From Thermoplasmata archaeon (GTDB taxonomy: Archaea; Thermoplasmatota; Thermoplasmata; Sysuiplasmatales; Sysuiplasmataceae): a stretch of 35,912 nt of DNA. Under the pieces are notes generated by a model that saw only the letters and a list, made by a program, of their open reading frames with translations, ran no database searches and was not told the DNA's origin. The DNA lies in assembly GCA_021796895.1 (NCBI GenBank), contig JAKABN010000006.1, positions 1 to 35,912 on the forward strand, written 5' to 3'. Positions within the stretch are counted from its first letter, which is position 1. Each line of letters starts with the position of its first letter. Shown piece by piece: positions 24,939-34,700 of the stretch. A program made the position numbers and the translations under genes.

Positions 24939-25493
24939 TTGAAAACTGTAAGGAGGCTCAGAGACGCGGCAATACGCCGCAAATTGAGAGCAGATGTTGC
25001 ACTCCTTTCCGCTGCATTCATGCTGCTGGCATGCATCCTCTATATTACGCCCGGCATTACGGAGACATACATACCTCCAGCGGCTTTCGTGCAGACACCC
25101 AGACAGGACTGGTTTCTAGCCGGTTACCTCGCGATACCGGCGGGTGACACCCTTTCATGCCGTTTCATCTCGAACGCACCCATGACCGTCGGTTTTTCCA
25201 ATGACACAGCCTGGAGCAATTTCGTTGATGGTTCCTCCCCAGTACTCAGCCTTAACCATAGCGCAAGCGGTCTGGAAGGTTCGTTTACCCTGCATGCCCT
25301 GCACGATGAGCATATCGTGCTTGTTGCACACTGGATTCCTCAGAACACAGATTACTTCAAAGTGTTCCTGACTGCGTACAACTACGCAATATTCCACCCG
25401 TATGCCTATGTCGCAACGTCGCTCGGGCTTGTAACATTAGCCGTATCATTGACATACGAAAGGGCGAGGAGCAGAATAAGGCGTTTCAGATAA
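24939..25493 (+). CDS. two-TM surface protein of unknown function
   Basis: A 184-residue protein: a short basic N-terminus, a membrane helix near 19-38 (VALLSAAFMLLACILYI), about 105 residues outside the membrane, a second helix near 155-171 (VATSLGLVTLAVSL), and a basic cytosolic end. The outer part is beta-like (PAGDTLSCRFISNAPMTVGF, GSFTLHALHDEHIVLVAHW) and has N-x-S/T sequons. No family is recognised. TTG 24939 is the first start; the AAGGAGG at 24950-24956 lies inside the frame with no well-placed start behind it, so the true start is unsure. It overlaps the convergent gene by eight nt. Confidence 0.6.
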   Translation: MKTVRRLRDAAIRRKLRADVALLSAAFMLLACILYITPGITETYIPPAAFVQTPRQDWFLAGYLAIPAGDTLSCRFISNAPMTVGFSNDTAWSNFVDGSSPVLSLNHSASGLEGSFTLHALHDEHIVLVAHWIPQNTDYFKVFLTAYNYAIFHPYAYVATSLGLVTLAVSLTYERARSRIRRFR

Positions 25494-25899
25494 GGAAAAT
25501 CACGAAAGCGGCGGCCAGATAGAGCAGGCCTATGCAGATGTATATCATTGTGAGTATGAACTGCTGCCTGAACACATACTCCAGATCTTCGTCGCCGAAC
25601 GGCATGCTGTGATCAACGAGATCCTGAACATACATCTTTGCTCCGAAGTCCCAGAACGCTCCTATGAACATTACCACGACCCCCATTATGAAAAGCAGTA
25701 TTGGCATCACGACGATGTAACTGAAAATGCCGATCGTTGACAGAAGAAATGCTCCGCTGAGAAAAGAGGGAAGGAAAGCCAGAGGAGGGACCGCATATTT
25801 CACGAGTGCTTTACGGGTCGACGCTGTCAATTCGGCGGGGACCGCGTCTTTGATCACTGTGGTAGATTTTCCGGGTGCACGGCTGGCACGGCGCTTCAA
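25486..25899 (-). CDS. three-TM membrane protein, last gene of transporter B operon
   Basis: A 137-residue protein with a basic N-terminus, three hydrophobic segments (about 36-58, 62-84, 113-136) and an acidic loop MPFGDEDLEYVFRQQ between the second and third. TTG 25899 overlaps the stop of the fused ATPase gene (TTGA), implying translational coupling and a link to transporter B. No family is recognised. It may be an accessory membrane subunit of the unusual transporter. The 3' end overlaps the convergent two-TM gene by eight nt. Confidence 0.65.
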   Translation of the reverse strand: MKRRASRAPGKSTTVIKDAVPAELTASTRKALVKYAVPPLAFLPSFLSGAFLLSTIGIFSYIVVMPILLFIMGVVVMFIGAFWDFGAKMYVQDLVDHSMPFGDEDLEYVFRQQFILTMIYICIGLLYLAAAFVIFLI

Positions 25900-28388
25900 G
25901 ATGCGAACAACTCTTTCGCTTCCTGCATTTTCTTTTTCAAAAGTGTGTCGTCGTTGCTGTTTGAGGTCAGAGCTTCCAGTTCTCCTGCAGCGGTTTCCAG
26001 CGAATCGACATCCGCGTCAGGGCGTCTGCTCTTCTCTGCAGAAATGCGTTCACGAAAACTCTTGACCAAATCGAGAGACTGTCCCCTCAGGGCTGTCTTT
26101 TCCTTCTTTATAGCCATCAGTTCCGACTGAGTGAAATGGCACAGATACCAGCGTTCCCCGACCTCTCTTTTCCCGGGCGGATTGTCCGCGCAGATTTCCT
26201 GCCTGTAAGGGCATCTGTCCAGAAATCTGCAGCCCGCGGGAACAAATGCAGCGCTGCCTATTTCGCCGTATATTTCCAGCCGGCCGGGATTCCATGCTGG
26301 AGTCGGCAGAGGCACCGCCTGGATCAGAGCCTTCGTGTACGGATGCAGTGGTTCCTTTATTATGCTCTCGGATTCGCCGAGTTCAACAGCCACGCCGAGG
26401 TACAAAACCATGATCCTGTCAGAAAGATACCGTGCAGAAGCTATGTCGTGAGTTATGTAGAGTATGGTTATTCCCTCCTCATTTCTGAGGCGGAGGAGAA
26501 GATTCATGAATCCTGCGCGGAGCGAAACGTCGAGCATCGATATTGGTTCGTCGGCAACGAGAAACTGCGGTTTAAGAACAAGTGCCCTTGCCGCTGCTAC
26601 ACGCTGTCTCTCACCTCCGGAGAGTTCGTGAGGGTATCTATCTAGGAATGTTTCAGGTGGATGCAGCCGAACGGTTCTCAGCGCTTCCTTAACCAATTCC
26701 ATCATCTTTTCAGGGTTCATGGTTGTCCTGTAGGCGATGATGGGCTCCGCAACGATGTCCATTACTGTCATTTTTGGATCAATTGAATCATAGGGGTCCT
26801 GGAATATCAGCTGCGTGTCACGCCTGAATGCCCTGTGCAGGCTGTCGTTTTCCTTCACATTCTTCACGTCCAGTTGAACATGATTCGAGGATCCGGCATT
26901 ATGCTCAGGCGTCTTTGCAGGCACTTCATTCTTCAGAGAGAGTAGAAATCCCCATCGCACAAATTTCCAGATATGAGCAGGCGTCTTTGCAGGCACTTCA
27001 TTCTTCAGAGAGAGGTCGTATATCATCCTTCCTTCAGATGGCTCGAGAAGCCCCAGCAGCGTCTTGCCAAGTGTTGTCTTCCCGCTGCCGCTTTCACCCA
27101 CGACTGAAAAAATCTCCCCTTTACGGATCTTCACATCCAGTTTTTCCACGGCGCGGACAATTGTCCTGGACCCTGCCCGACTGAACACTTCACCCAACAG
27201 TGTTCCGCGAAGATGAAAAAACTTTGAAAGGTGTTCTATGTCGAAAAGCGTCTTACCGCCGCCCGGGACAACCTCCCGCAACACGATGTCACTGTCGGTG
27301 TCTGCTGACGGCTCTTTCAGCAATCCGGATGAAATGTCACTCGCAAAATGACAGAGGCTCTTGTGGCCATTTCCGACATCCACAAAGGGCGGATCTTCCT
27401 TAGTGCAGATTTCCCGGCGTAAAAGGCATCTGGAAGCGAAGCGGCACCCCGGCGTCAGATGGAGCTGGTCTGGTGGTGAACCGGGAATGCCCCTCATAAC
27501 AGATCTTGCCTTTGCTATTGAAGGATAGCTGTCCAGAAGGGCTCTCGTGTAGGGGTTGGCCGATCTCAGATAAATGTCATCTATGCTACCGAACTCCATC
27601 AGTTTTCCGGCATATAGAACGGCGACCTTGTCTGCGAGCTGGGATACCACACCGACGTCGTGGGAGATGATTATCATCGAATCGATTGATGTTCTGCGCA
27701 GCTTCTTCAGCTCGGTAATTATTTTAGCCTGCGTTATCACATCGAGTCCTGTCGTAGGTTCATCGGCTATGACCAGCTTGGGATTGAGTGCGAGTGCCAT
27801 GGCTATAATGGCCCTCTGTTTCATGCCGCCGCTCAGCTCATGAGGATAAGAATTCAGAATAACCGGGTTGAGTCCCGCTTTCCTCACAGTCTGTACTACC
27901 TTTTCCTTTATCTCTTCCTTGGTCAGATCCGTATGCAGCCTGTACACTTCAGCCAGCTGTTTCTCAATGGTATAGACAGGGTTGAATGCATTCATGGAGC
28001 CCTGAAAGACGATAGATATGTTTTTCCACCTCAGTTCCCTAAGCTTCTCTGAAATCATCCTCAACTGCTTCCTCTTCACCTTCAGCAGGCCCGCCCCGGT
28101 GCTGCCTGAGGAAGCAACGGTGTCGCCTTCGAACTCTATGGTGCCCTCGACATGACCGTTTTCAGGAGTGAGAGAGATAATGGCGGATGCGAGCGTCGAC
28201 TTACCGGAACCGCTTTCGCCAAGTATGCCGAGTGTTTCACCATGGTTGAGCGAGAGAGAGATACCGTCGATTGCATGCACTCCGCCTTCGAATGTGTCGA
28301 AGGTCAGAGACAGGTTGTTTATCTTCAGTAATTCACGACCGTCTGATCCCGCAAATTTGTTTTCAGCGGTTCTCCCGGCACCGGCCAT
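25896..28388 (-). CDS. fused DppD-DppF peptide transporter ATPase (transporter B)
   Basis: An 830-residue double ATPase. NBD1 has Walker A GESGSGKST (57-65), Q-loop VFQGSMNAFNP, signature LSGGMKQR (185-192), Walker B LVIADEP, and the CRFASRC...C tail near 315-346. NBD2 has Walker A GESGSGKTT (431-439), Q-loop IFQDPYDSIDP near 528-538, signature LSGGERQR (589-596), Walker B FLVADEP, and CRFLDRCPYRQEIC. Each half keeps the oligopeptide family C-terminal Cys motif. NBD2 contains an in-frame insert (about 459-515) with a duplicated SLKNEVPAKTP. A charged helical tail of about 65 residues ends the protein. CAGGAGG precedes the ATG, one nt after the permease C stop. Confidence 0.95.
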   Translation of the reverse strand: MAGAGRTAENKFAGSDGRELLKINNLSLTFDTFEGGVHAIDGISLSLNHGETLGILGESGSGKSTLASAIISLTPENGHVEGTIEFEGDTVASSGSTGAGLLKVKRKQLRMISEKLRELRWKNISIVFQGSMNAFNPVYTIEKQLAEVYRLHTDLTKEEIKEKVVQTVRKAGLNPVILNSYPHELSGGMKQRAIIAMALALNPKLVIADEPTTGLDVITQAKIITELKKLRRTSIDSMIIISHDVGVVSQLADKVAVLYAGKLMEFGSIDDIYLRSANPYTRALLDSYPSIAKARSVMRGIPGSPPDQLHLTPGCRFASRCLLRREICTKEDPPFVDVGNGHKSLCHFASDISSGLLKEPSADTDSDIVLREVVPGGGKTLFDIEHLSKFFHLRGTLLGEVFSRAGSRTIVRAVEKLDVKIRKGEIFSVVGESGSGKTTLGKTLLGLLEPSEGRMIYDLSLKNEVPAKTPAHIWKFVRWGFLLSLKNEVPAKTPEHNAGSSNHVQLDVKNVKENDSLHRAFRRDTQLIFQDPYDSIDPKMTVMDIVAEPIIAYRTTMNPEKMMELVKEALRTVRLHPPETFLDRYPHELSGGERQRVAAARALVLKPQFLVADEPISMLDVSLRAGFMNLLLRLRNEEGITILYITHDIASARYLSDRIMVLYLGVAVELGESESIIKEPLHPYTKALIQAVPLPTPAWNPGRLEIYGEIGSAAFVPAGCRFLDRCPYRQEICADNPPGKREVGERWYLCHFTQSELMAIKKEKTALRGQSLDLVKSFRERISAEKSRRPDADVDSLETAAGELEALTSNSNDDTLLKKKMQEAKELFAS
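26906..27014 (-). repeat. 37-nt exact direct repeat (72-nt period) inside the fused ATPase gene
   Basis: The two copies, 26906-26942 and 26978-27014, are identical over 37 nt and separated by 35 nt. The 72-nt period equals 24 codons, so the reading frame is kept. They encode LSLKNEVPAKTP twice (residues 459-470 and 483-494) with a Trp-rich spacer (HIWKFVRWGF) between. They lie between Walker A and the Q-loop of the second ATPase domain, where homologues have a short variable loop. Confidence 0.9.
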
Positions 28389-28389
28389 T

Positions 28390-30657
28390 CTACCGCCTCC
28401 TGAGCCGTGGATTCACGACTTCATCCATTCCCCTGGAAACAAAGACAAATGCAAAGATGAACATGGTAAGGGCGATTGAAGGGGGTAGTATCCACCATGG
28501 TGCTATTGCTGCAAAATAAAAGTTATTCAGTATAGGTTGCAACATCGATCCCCACGTGACAGTCGTGAGCGATACGACCCCGAGGAACTGAAGTGTTGAT
28601 ATCGCCGCAACAGCGCCGCCGATGTTTACGGCAGTGAGATAAGCGAGCAGGGGAGTCATGTTCGAAAGCATGTGTCGTCTGAGAATCTGCATGCTTCTTG
28701 CACCTGATACTTTGGCTGCTTCGATGAATGAATGTGACTTGATGGAGCGGACGAGACCGATTAGCGTGAACGTGGTGAATGGCCACGCGACGGCACTCAG
28801 AACCAGGATTGCGCCTTCCAGCGAGGGATTGAGTATGCTCGCAATGACAATCAGCAGCGCAATGAATGGAATCAGAAATATGACGAGCGAGAACGTCTCG
28901 AAGATAGAGCCGACAAAGCCGCCAAGATATCCGACTATCATGGCCACTACCACCGAGATTGCGATGGTTACGAGTGCCACACCGATACCGACTTCCCAGG
29001 CGGGAGCGAAACTGGCAATAAGCTGGCTCCAGACATCCTGTCCCTCAGTGTTGGTGCCCAGAAGATACACGTTACCTGAAGGAGAGTGAAGCGTAGGCGC
29101 AAAAGGATTGGTGTCATGACCCGACGTCGAGTAGACAGCCAGATAGCCGCTGCTGGTGAGAAACGCAAACGACTGGGCCCCGCTTTCAGAGTTTATCAGC
29201 AGAACGGGGCTCGAAATGCCCGCTCCCTTTGAAATAAGCGAGTAATCCACATGCCATTTTACCGTGACCTTGTTGGCCGACGGAAGTATGGCAATGAAAT
29301 TGCCAAGATTCGTCCCAGCCACAAAATTTCTTGTGTTGCCGTTGAAAATCGGCGAGAATGTGTATGAACCGAAGGGACCTGCAGGCAGGGCGACGGGCTT
29401 GGGAAACGGTGAATAACCGGCCATACCATTCATCAGGTAGAGGGCATCGTTCGTCTGCACTGCGAAATACTGCGGATTCGGTTCCGCGAGAGCCGAGGAG
29501 GATGATATGCCCGTCACAGAACCCGGTGCTGTGAATATTTTCTGGACCGTTCCGTTGGAGGCGAGTATCGAATAGACGTTGTTTCCTGAAGCGACATAAA
29601 CCTTGTTGTAAGAGTTGAAGCCGAGCTGATAACCATACGGGATGTACACGCCAACTCTCGTGTTGAGAGTGATGTTTGTATCTATGCTCCAAAATACTTT
29701 ACCCGAATACGGGTTTATCGAAGTGACGTTACTTCCCTGTTCGATCAACAGCATTGCCTGATTCGGGTTCTCGTAATAGTTTCCCATAAGGCAGGGCAAT
29801 GATGGCACAGAGCTGCCGTTGAGCCTGTAGCTCCAGGAGGGACTGAGCGGATAATCGTTGTAGGCGTTAACGTAATAGCTTCCATTCTTTAACACTACAA
29901 GATACAACTGACCGTTGGAGAAACCCAGTGGTACTGCGTTCTGTGAATCAAATGGTACCCATGGCGGCAGTCCGTATGTTGTCGGTTGGGCATTGGAAAC
30001 CGGTGGCAGGACCACTGTACTGTTGGTGAGATAAGTGCCGTTGTTGACAAGAAAAGGCTTTCCGGAACCGGGAATATTTGACCCGGACCATGCGACTCTG
30101 CCGATGTGCAGAATACCATTCGTGGTGACTACCGCAATATAATTGTCGAATGAGACGCTGTTGAATCCGGAGGAAACGAACCGCTGGTAATTGTTCAGCG
30201 GAAAGACGAGCGGTGCGTACATAGACGCTCCTGGTGGCAGAGAGAGATTAAGCATCGATATCAGCCGGCCGGGATATGGTCCGCCTGCTCCGCCGAGACC
30301 CACGCCGTAGACCTGGCCGTGGGGAGTTCCCACATAGACGACATAGCTGCCGGATGTGGAGAGAGCGGATGCTGCCGGAGGGTATTCTGAAATGTTCCAA
30401 CCCGGATTGTTTATTACGTGTGCATTGAGTTCTAGCGATGCTACGTATGCGTCTTCCTGAGGTGCAAAAAAAGTGTTTGCGTTGTGAAATTGAATAACCG
30501 GCGTCAGGATGGTTATCAAAGCAAATGCGACAAGTATGTAAAAGCCCGCTTTGCCATATGCAGAGTGATAATAAATCTTCCATTGTTTTCTGAACTGCCT
30601 GAATTGAAAATTAAAACGTTCTTTCCGGTAGCTCAACATTTCTGCGCCAACGGGCAT
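28390..30657 (-). CDS. DppC-type permease with large inserted beta-propeller-like domain (transporter B)
   Basis: About 755 residues, where a DppC permease has about 300. A basic N-terminus and one membrane helix (about 37-55) match DppC. About 475 residues follow that look like a PQQ/WD-type beta-propeller: repeated short strands such as YVVYVGTPHGQVYGV, YIAVVTTNGILHIGRV, NKVYVASGNNVYSILASNGTV and FAFLTSSGYLAVYSTSG. Permease sequence then resumes with LLGTNTEGQDVWSQL, five helices and the EAA loop EAAKVSGARSMQILRRHMLSN. The insert is therefore on the outer face and carries N-x-S/T sequons. ATG 30657 is chosen because AGGAGATGA lies four nt upstream; ATG 30678 would add seven residues. Confidence 0.92.
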   Translation of the reverse strand: MPVGAEMLSYRKERFNFQFRQFRKQWKIYYHSAYGKAGFYILVAFALITILTPVIQFHNANTFFAPQEDAYVASLELNAHVINNPGWNISEYPPAASALSTSGSYVVYVGTPHGQVYGVGLGGAGGPYPGRLISMLNLSLPPGASMYAPLVFPLNNYQRFVSSGFNSVSFDNYIAVVTTNGILHIGRVAWSGSNIPGSGKPFLVNNGTYLTNSTVVLPPVSNAQPTTYGLPPWVPFDSQNAVPLGFSNGQLYLVVLKNGSYYVNAYNDYPLSPSWSYRLNGSSVPSLPCLMGNYYENPNQAMLLIEQGSNVTSINPYSGKVFWSIDTNITLNTRVGVYIPYGYQLGFNSYNKVYVASGNNVYSILASNGTVQKIFTAPGSVTGISSSSALAEPNPQYFAVQTNDALYLMNGMAGYSPFPKPVALPAGPFGSYTFSPIFNGNTRNFVAGTNLGNFIAILPSANKVTVKWHVDYSLISKGAGISSPVLLINSESGAQSFAFLTSSGYLAVYSTSGHDTNPFAPTLHSPSGNVYLLGTNTEGQDVWSQLIASFAPAWEVGIGVALVTIAISVVVAMIVGYLGGFVGSIFETFSLVIFLIPFIALLIVIASILNPSLEGAILVLSAVAWPFTTFTLIGLVRSIKSHSFIEAAKVSGARSMQILRRHMLSNMTPLLAYLTAVNIGGAVAAISTLQFLGVVSLTTVTWGSMLQPILNNFYFAAIAPWWILPPSIALTMFIFAFVFVSRGMDEVVNPRLRRR

Positions 30658-30661
30658 TTTG

Positions 30662-30670
30662 TCATCTCCT
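30662..30670 (-). promoter_or_regulatory. strong Shine-Dalgarno deciding the permease C start
   Basis: On the minus strand AGGAGATGA, nearly the full anti-Shine-Dalgarno complement, lies four nt before ATG 30657. The upstream ATG 30678 lacks such an element. Confidence 0.6.
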
Positions 30671-30693
30671 GTCTTCATGATATCAATCCAGAA

Positions 30694-31680
30694 CTACACG
30701 CTGACCCTCGGATCAAGCCATGCGTGAATGAAATCTATAATCGAATATGCCGCTATTACCACCAGGGCAATCACGAAAAGTGCTGCTTCACTCAACGGAT
30801 AATCTTCCAGCAGGGTGGCCTGAAAAAGAACGTTGCCTACGCCGGGATATGAAAATATTATCTCGACTATGACTGCTCCGCTTGTCAGAAGCGCGAATTC
30901 CAGCGCCATTCGAGTCGAAACGGGGATCATGGCGTTTCTGGCTGCATGATGAAACATTATTCTACCCTCAGGGACCCCCTTTGCGCGTGCCGTTGTAATG
31001 AAGTCTTCTCCGAGTATCGAAACCATGGACGCTCTCATGGTAAGGGCATGAGCCGCCGACTCGACGACTATCAATGTGATCAGAGGGAGAGCTATTCTGC
31101 CCAGCACATACATCAAAACATTCGGTTCATACAGATATGAGAGTTCATGAATATTAAAACTGGAAGTGACCGGAAACAGCCTGAGGTAAGCGACAAAATA
31201 AACATAGACGAGAATTCCCAGTATGAAGAAAGGTATCGAGCTCAGAATCAGGCTGACGGTGTTTATTGCCGCTTCTCTTCTCTTTCCTCTAAACCATGTC
31301 GCGACTATACCCACAGGCAGCCCGACAATGAAGGAAACGACGGCAGCGGTTCCAAGCAAAAAGAGGGTAAAAGGCATTCTGTATTCCAGTATTTGAAGAA
31401 CGGACTGCTGCTGGTAAAAATCAAAACCGAAATTGAACGTGAACATATCCTTCAAATATATCAGAAAATTCTCGAAATTCCACTTGCCGCCTGCCAGTCC
31501 GAGCGATATGAGTATACGCTGCTGCTCTGCAGGGGAAGCACCCTTGCTCTTCGCGGAAAACAAGAATAAAGCTGCAGGGTCCCCTGGCATCAGTCTGTAG
31601 ATAACATAAACAAGAACAACAGTCAGAATAATGAGCACAGTTGCCTGGATAATTTTCCTTGCTATCAGGTATGGATTCAT
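30694..31680 (-). CDS. peptide ABC transporter permease, DppB/OppB type (transporter B)
   Basis: A 328-residue permease of normal length with six helices. The N-terminus is YLIARKIIQATVLIILTVVLVY, followed by YRLMPGDPAALF in the first outer loop. The EAA loop is FITTARAKGVPEGRIMFHHAAR near 225-246, and the C-terminus is DPRVSV. It pairs with the propeller-bearing permease C encoded after it. It follows the giant binding protein gene by 99 nt with no clear promoter in between, consistent with one operon. Confidence 0.94.
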   Translation of the reverse strand: MNPYLIARKIIQATVLIILTVVLVYVIYRLMPGDPAALFLFSAKSKGASPAEQQRILISLGLAGGKWNFENFLIYLKDMFTFNFGFDFYQQQSVLQILEYRMPFTLFLLGTAAVVSFIVGLPVGIVATWFRGKRREAAINTVSLILSSIPFFILGILVYVYFVAYLRLFPVTSSFNIHELSYLYEPNVLMYVLGRIALPLITLIVVESAAHALTMRASMVSILGEDFITTARAKGVPEGRIMFHHAARNAMIPVSTRMALEFALLTSGAVIVEIIFSYPGVGNVLFQATLLEDYPLSEAALFVIALVVIAAYSIIDFIHAWLDPRVSV

Positions 31681-31779
31681 TTGTTGCTCATCACACTCTC
31701 CGGACTGGCATCATGCTGACTGCCGACACCGAAATGAATAAGAAATAATTGAATAAGAGGTTTGCCGCATCACATCGGT

Positions 31780-34700
31780 TCAGTTCTGAGGAGGCTTATT
31801 TTCTCTTACCGCCGCATTCTTCGATCCGCCACGCCCGCCTCTTGACATCATGTAGAGAATGCCGAACAACGCGGTCAGAACTACAAACAAGCCCAAGGCA
31901 CCGTACATGTAAGCAGGAATCGCGGTGGATGTCTGGTTTTTATAGACTGTCTTGGTCGTAATAGTTGTTCCGTTGAGCGAGTAGTGCGGCATCGCGTAAT
32001 ATATCGTTTCGGTGGAGAATGTCTTACCGCCTGAAACATAGCTCACCTTGATGAATATCGGTGTCATGACAGATACATTCGGCACCACCAGATTCACTGA
32101 AAATGAGCCGCCGCTTCCGGTCGACCCGATTGCGTATGTCGACCCGCCAACAGAGCCGAGAGAGACAGAAACGTTTACGTTAACATTAGGCATGTTTGGA
32201 CCTGCCGCGGTATCTTCCGTCGAGTTAACGTATAACGTGTATGAAGCGTTTCCCGCTATTACGTTCACACCGTTAAGTATGCTCGCACCGCCGACATAGG
32301 CAGACAGAACAGGGACAGCAACAGCGTTTGTAACTGTCTGCGTTGAAACGGTTGTTGTCGAATTTACGCCGCCTGCGGCACCTGCTGCAGATATCTGGAA
32401 CTCATCAAATGGTATGAGACGGCTGTCGGTGTAAGGTGCCGCACTATAGCCTGCAAATGCTGCGCCATTGTTAGAGTACTGAGTCGTGTATACAGACGGT
32501 GAGAATGTTGCCGAAGCCACACCAGTTGCGTTCGTAACCACGACCATGCCGGGAATAAATGAGCTGCCGAAGTATTCGTTCGGATTAAATGACTGAACCT
32601 GCATGCCGTTTGAGCCGAACAGGTATCCGCGGTTCGCACCCAGCGCATTCTGACTCGTCAGCGTGACTGCATAATTCGGTATCGGCAGGCCCGTACTAGA
32701 GTTCGTCACGACGACCGTGACGGTGCTTTGGCCGTTGGGAGAAAGCGTGGAAGAGGATGTTGTCAGAGCTATCTTGACTTTGGAGGAGGAGGCTGTCTGC
32801 TGAACCTGCAATGGAATTTCCACGGGCTGTTGACTTCCGAAATGATGGGGACTCGACGAGGAAGTCAGCTCGGCTATTGAAACATATGGTGCGGCACCTG
32901 TCATCGCACCTCCGCTGGAATAGTCACCGAGGAAAAGATAGGACAGGAACGATCTGCCCATCTGTGCGAAGTTGACCGATGAATTGACAGATAACCCGAC
33001 AGATATCGTTCCGTTTGAGCCGGTCACTCCGGTAATCGTCGTCACATTCCAGTCTGTTGCACCTGATGAATTGACGCTGAGGTAACCACTGCCCAAAAGG
33101 AAGTTGTACGTATTACCCTGGCTGACAGACTGGTTGACGGAGGTAGGTGCGACAAGTACAGCACCTGAAAGTGCGCTGAGCGCGTAAGAATATCCGGATA
33201 TGGGAAGACCTGTTTGTGGATCTATGACGGTCATCCTGAAAATGGACTGTGATGAGCCGTTAACCAGCGCAGTCGGAGCCGAAGAAACGGCATACTCCAC
33301 CGGCATGGGCGCAGTTGAGACATGCACGTATCCGAGGCCGGGCAGTATACCAGATTGGCCATTGGAAAACGCAGCAACGCTGAAATTCACAGATCCGGCG
33401 TAATCACTGGTGAACATTCCCTGATTTCTGTTGAACACCTTGAATTCGAACATGTACTGCCCTGCCGAGTTTGTAACGCCCGAAGTGCTGCTCACATTGA
33501 GCACACCACCAGTTGGGTTATAACCGACGGATACGCCTACCCCGGACATCGCCTGGCCGTACTGGTCGCGAACCTGTATGGTGAGGTTGCCGTACTGTCC
33601 GTCAAAATAAACCGACTTTGATGCAACGACTCCGACACGCAGCTGCTTTGGAATCGTCGTTGGCGCCTTTGGAATGACCTGCCCCTTTAAATGCACGGAA
33701 TCGAATGTAAATGCGATCATCGCGGCCTGCGGCAAACTCGTTTCGGTAATGCCGGTGAATGTCCCGTTGTAGAATGGATAGATGTCGACGCCATATCCAA
33801 AGATGACCTCGGTGGATTCGAGTGCGGCTATGCCCTGAATCTGATCCGCAATAGCTATCCTTTCCCTCAAATTGGTGATTATGTTGAGCCTGTTTGTGAG
33901 ATTATTCAGAAGGTTCTGAACCTGGTTGCCGTTCATGATCTTTCCCTGATATGTTATGTTGCTGAACGGTCCCTGGTAAAAGAGTGTGGGAGCCTGGTTG
34001 TTATAAACTGCGGTCAGGAAAGAAGTGGGATCTCCGGTTATTCCTGTTATGCCCAGTGCTATGGAATTGAAATTTGAAATGATAAGGTCTGCCACGAGTT
34101 TTATGAAGGATACCTGAGTCACGACGGTTGGAATGCCCAGTGATGTCCACTCGCTTGCAATGAGCTGAGCGGCTTCAACTCCGAGCGGGTTGGAGCTGGA
34201 GGTTGTAATCTCAATATTTGCCTTGACCGGCTTCCCAAAATACTGCCAGACACCGTTCACTTCCTTCATCCCTGTAATGTTAGCAATCATCTGTTCGGTC
34301 AGGGCCGGATTGTAATTATACTGAGGAAGACTGAAATTGTGCCATATGGAGTCTGACAGGGGGATAATCGAATCGCCCGGGACCACATATCCCTGATCGA
34401 TTACCGATGCAATGTAAGTCTTGTCAACGGCATAATTAAGTGCCTGTCTAAATGCGGTGATATTGAAAGGTGCGTTTTGCGTCGGATAAGTGTTGAACTG
34501 CATGAATCCGTACCCCGAACCGGGGTGATAATAAATGAAGGTGTTCTGGGCTGCATTGATGGTGGAAATGAAAGTTGGCGCGACCCCGCCCTCAATCGTG
34601 TCGACCTGACCCAGCGTCAGTGCAGTTACAGCAGCAGACTCAGATCCGAAAAGAGGCACGAGTATTTCAAAAATCTTGGGAGTGAACTGCTCAAGCGCTG

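Noticed and set aside
26906-27014. CRISPR or insertion-sequence reading of the 37-nt repeat
   Set aside because: There are only two copies, both within a coding frame, with no further spacers, no transposase and no terminal inverted repeats.
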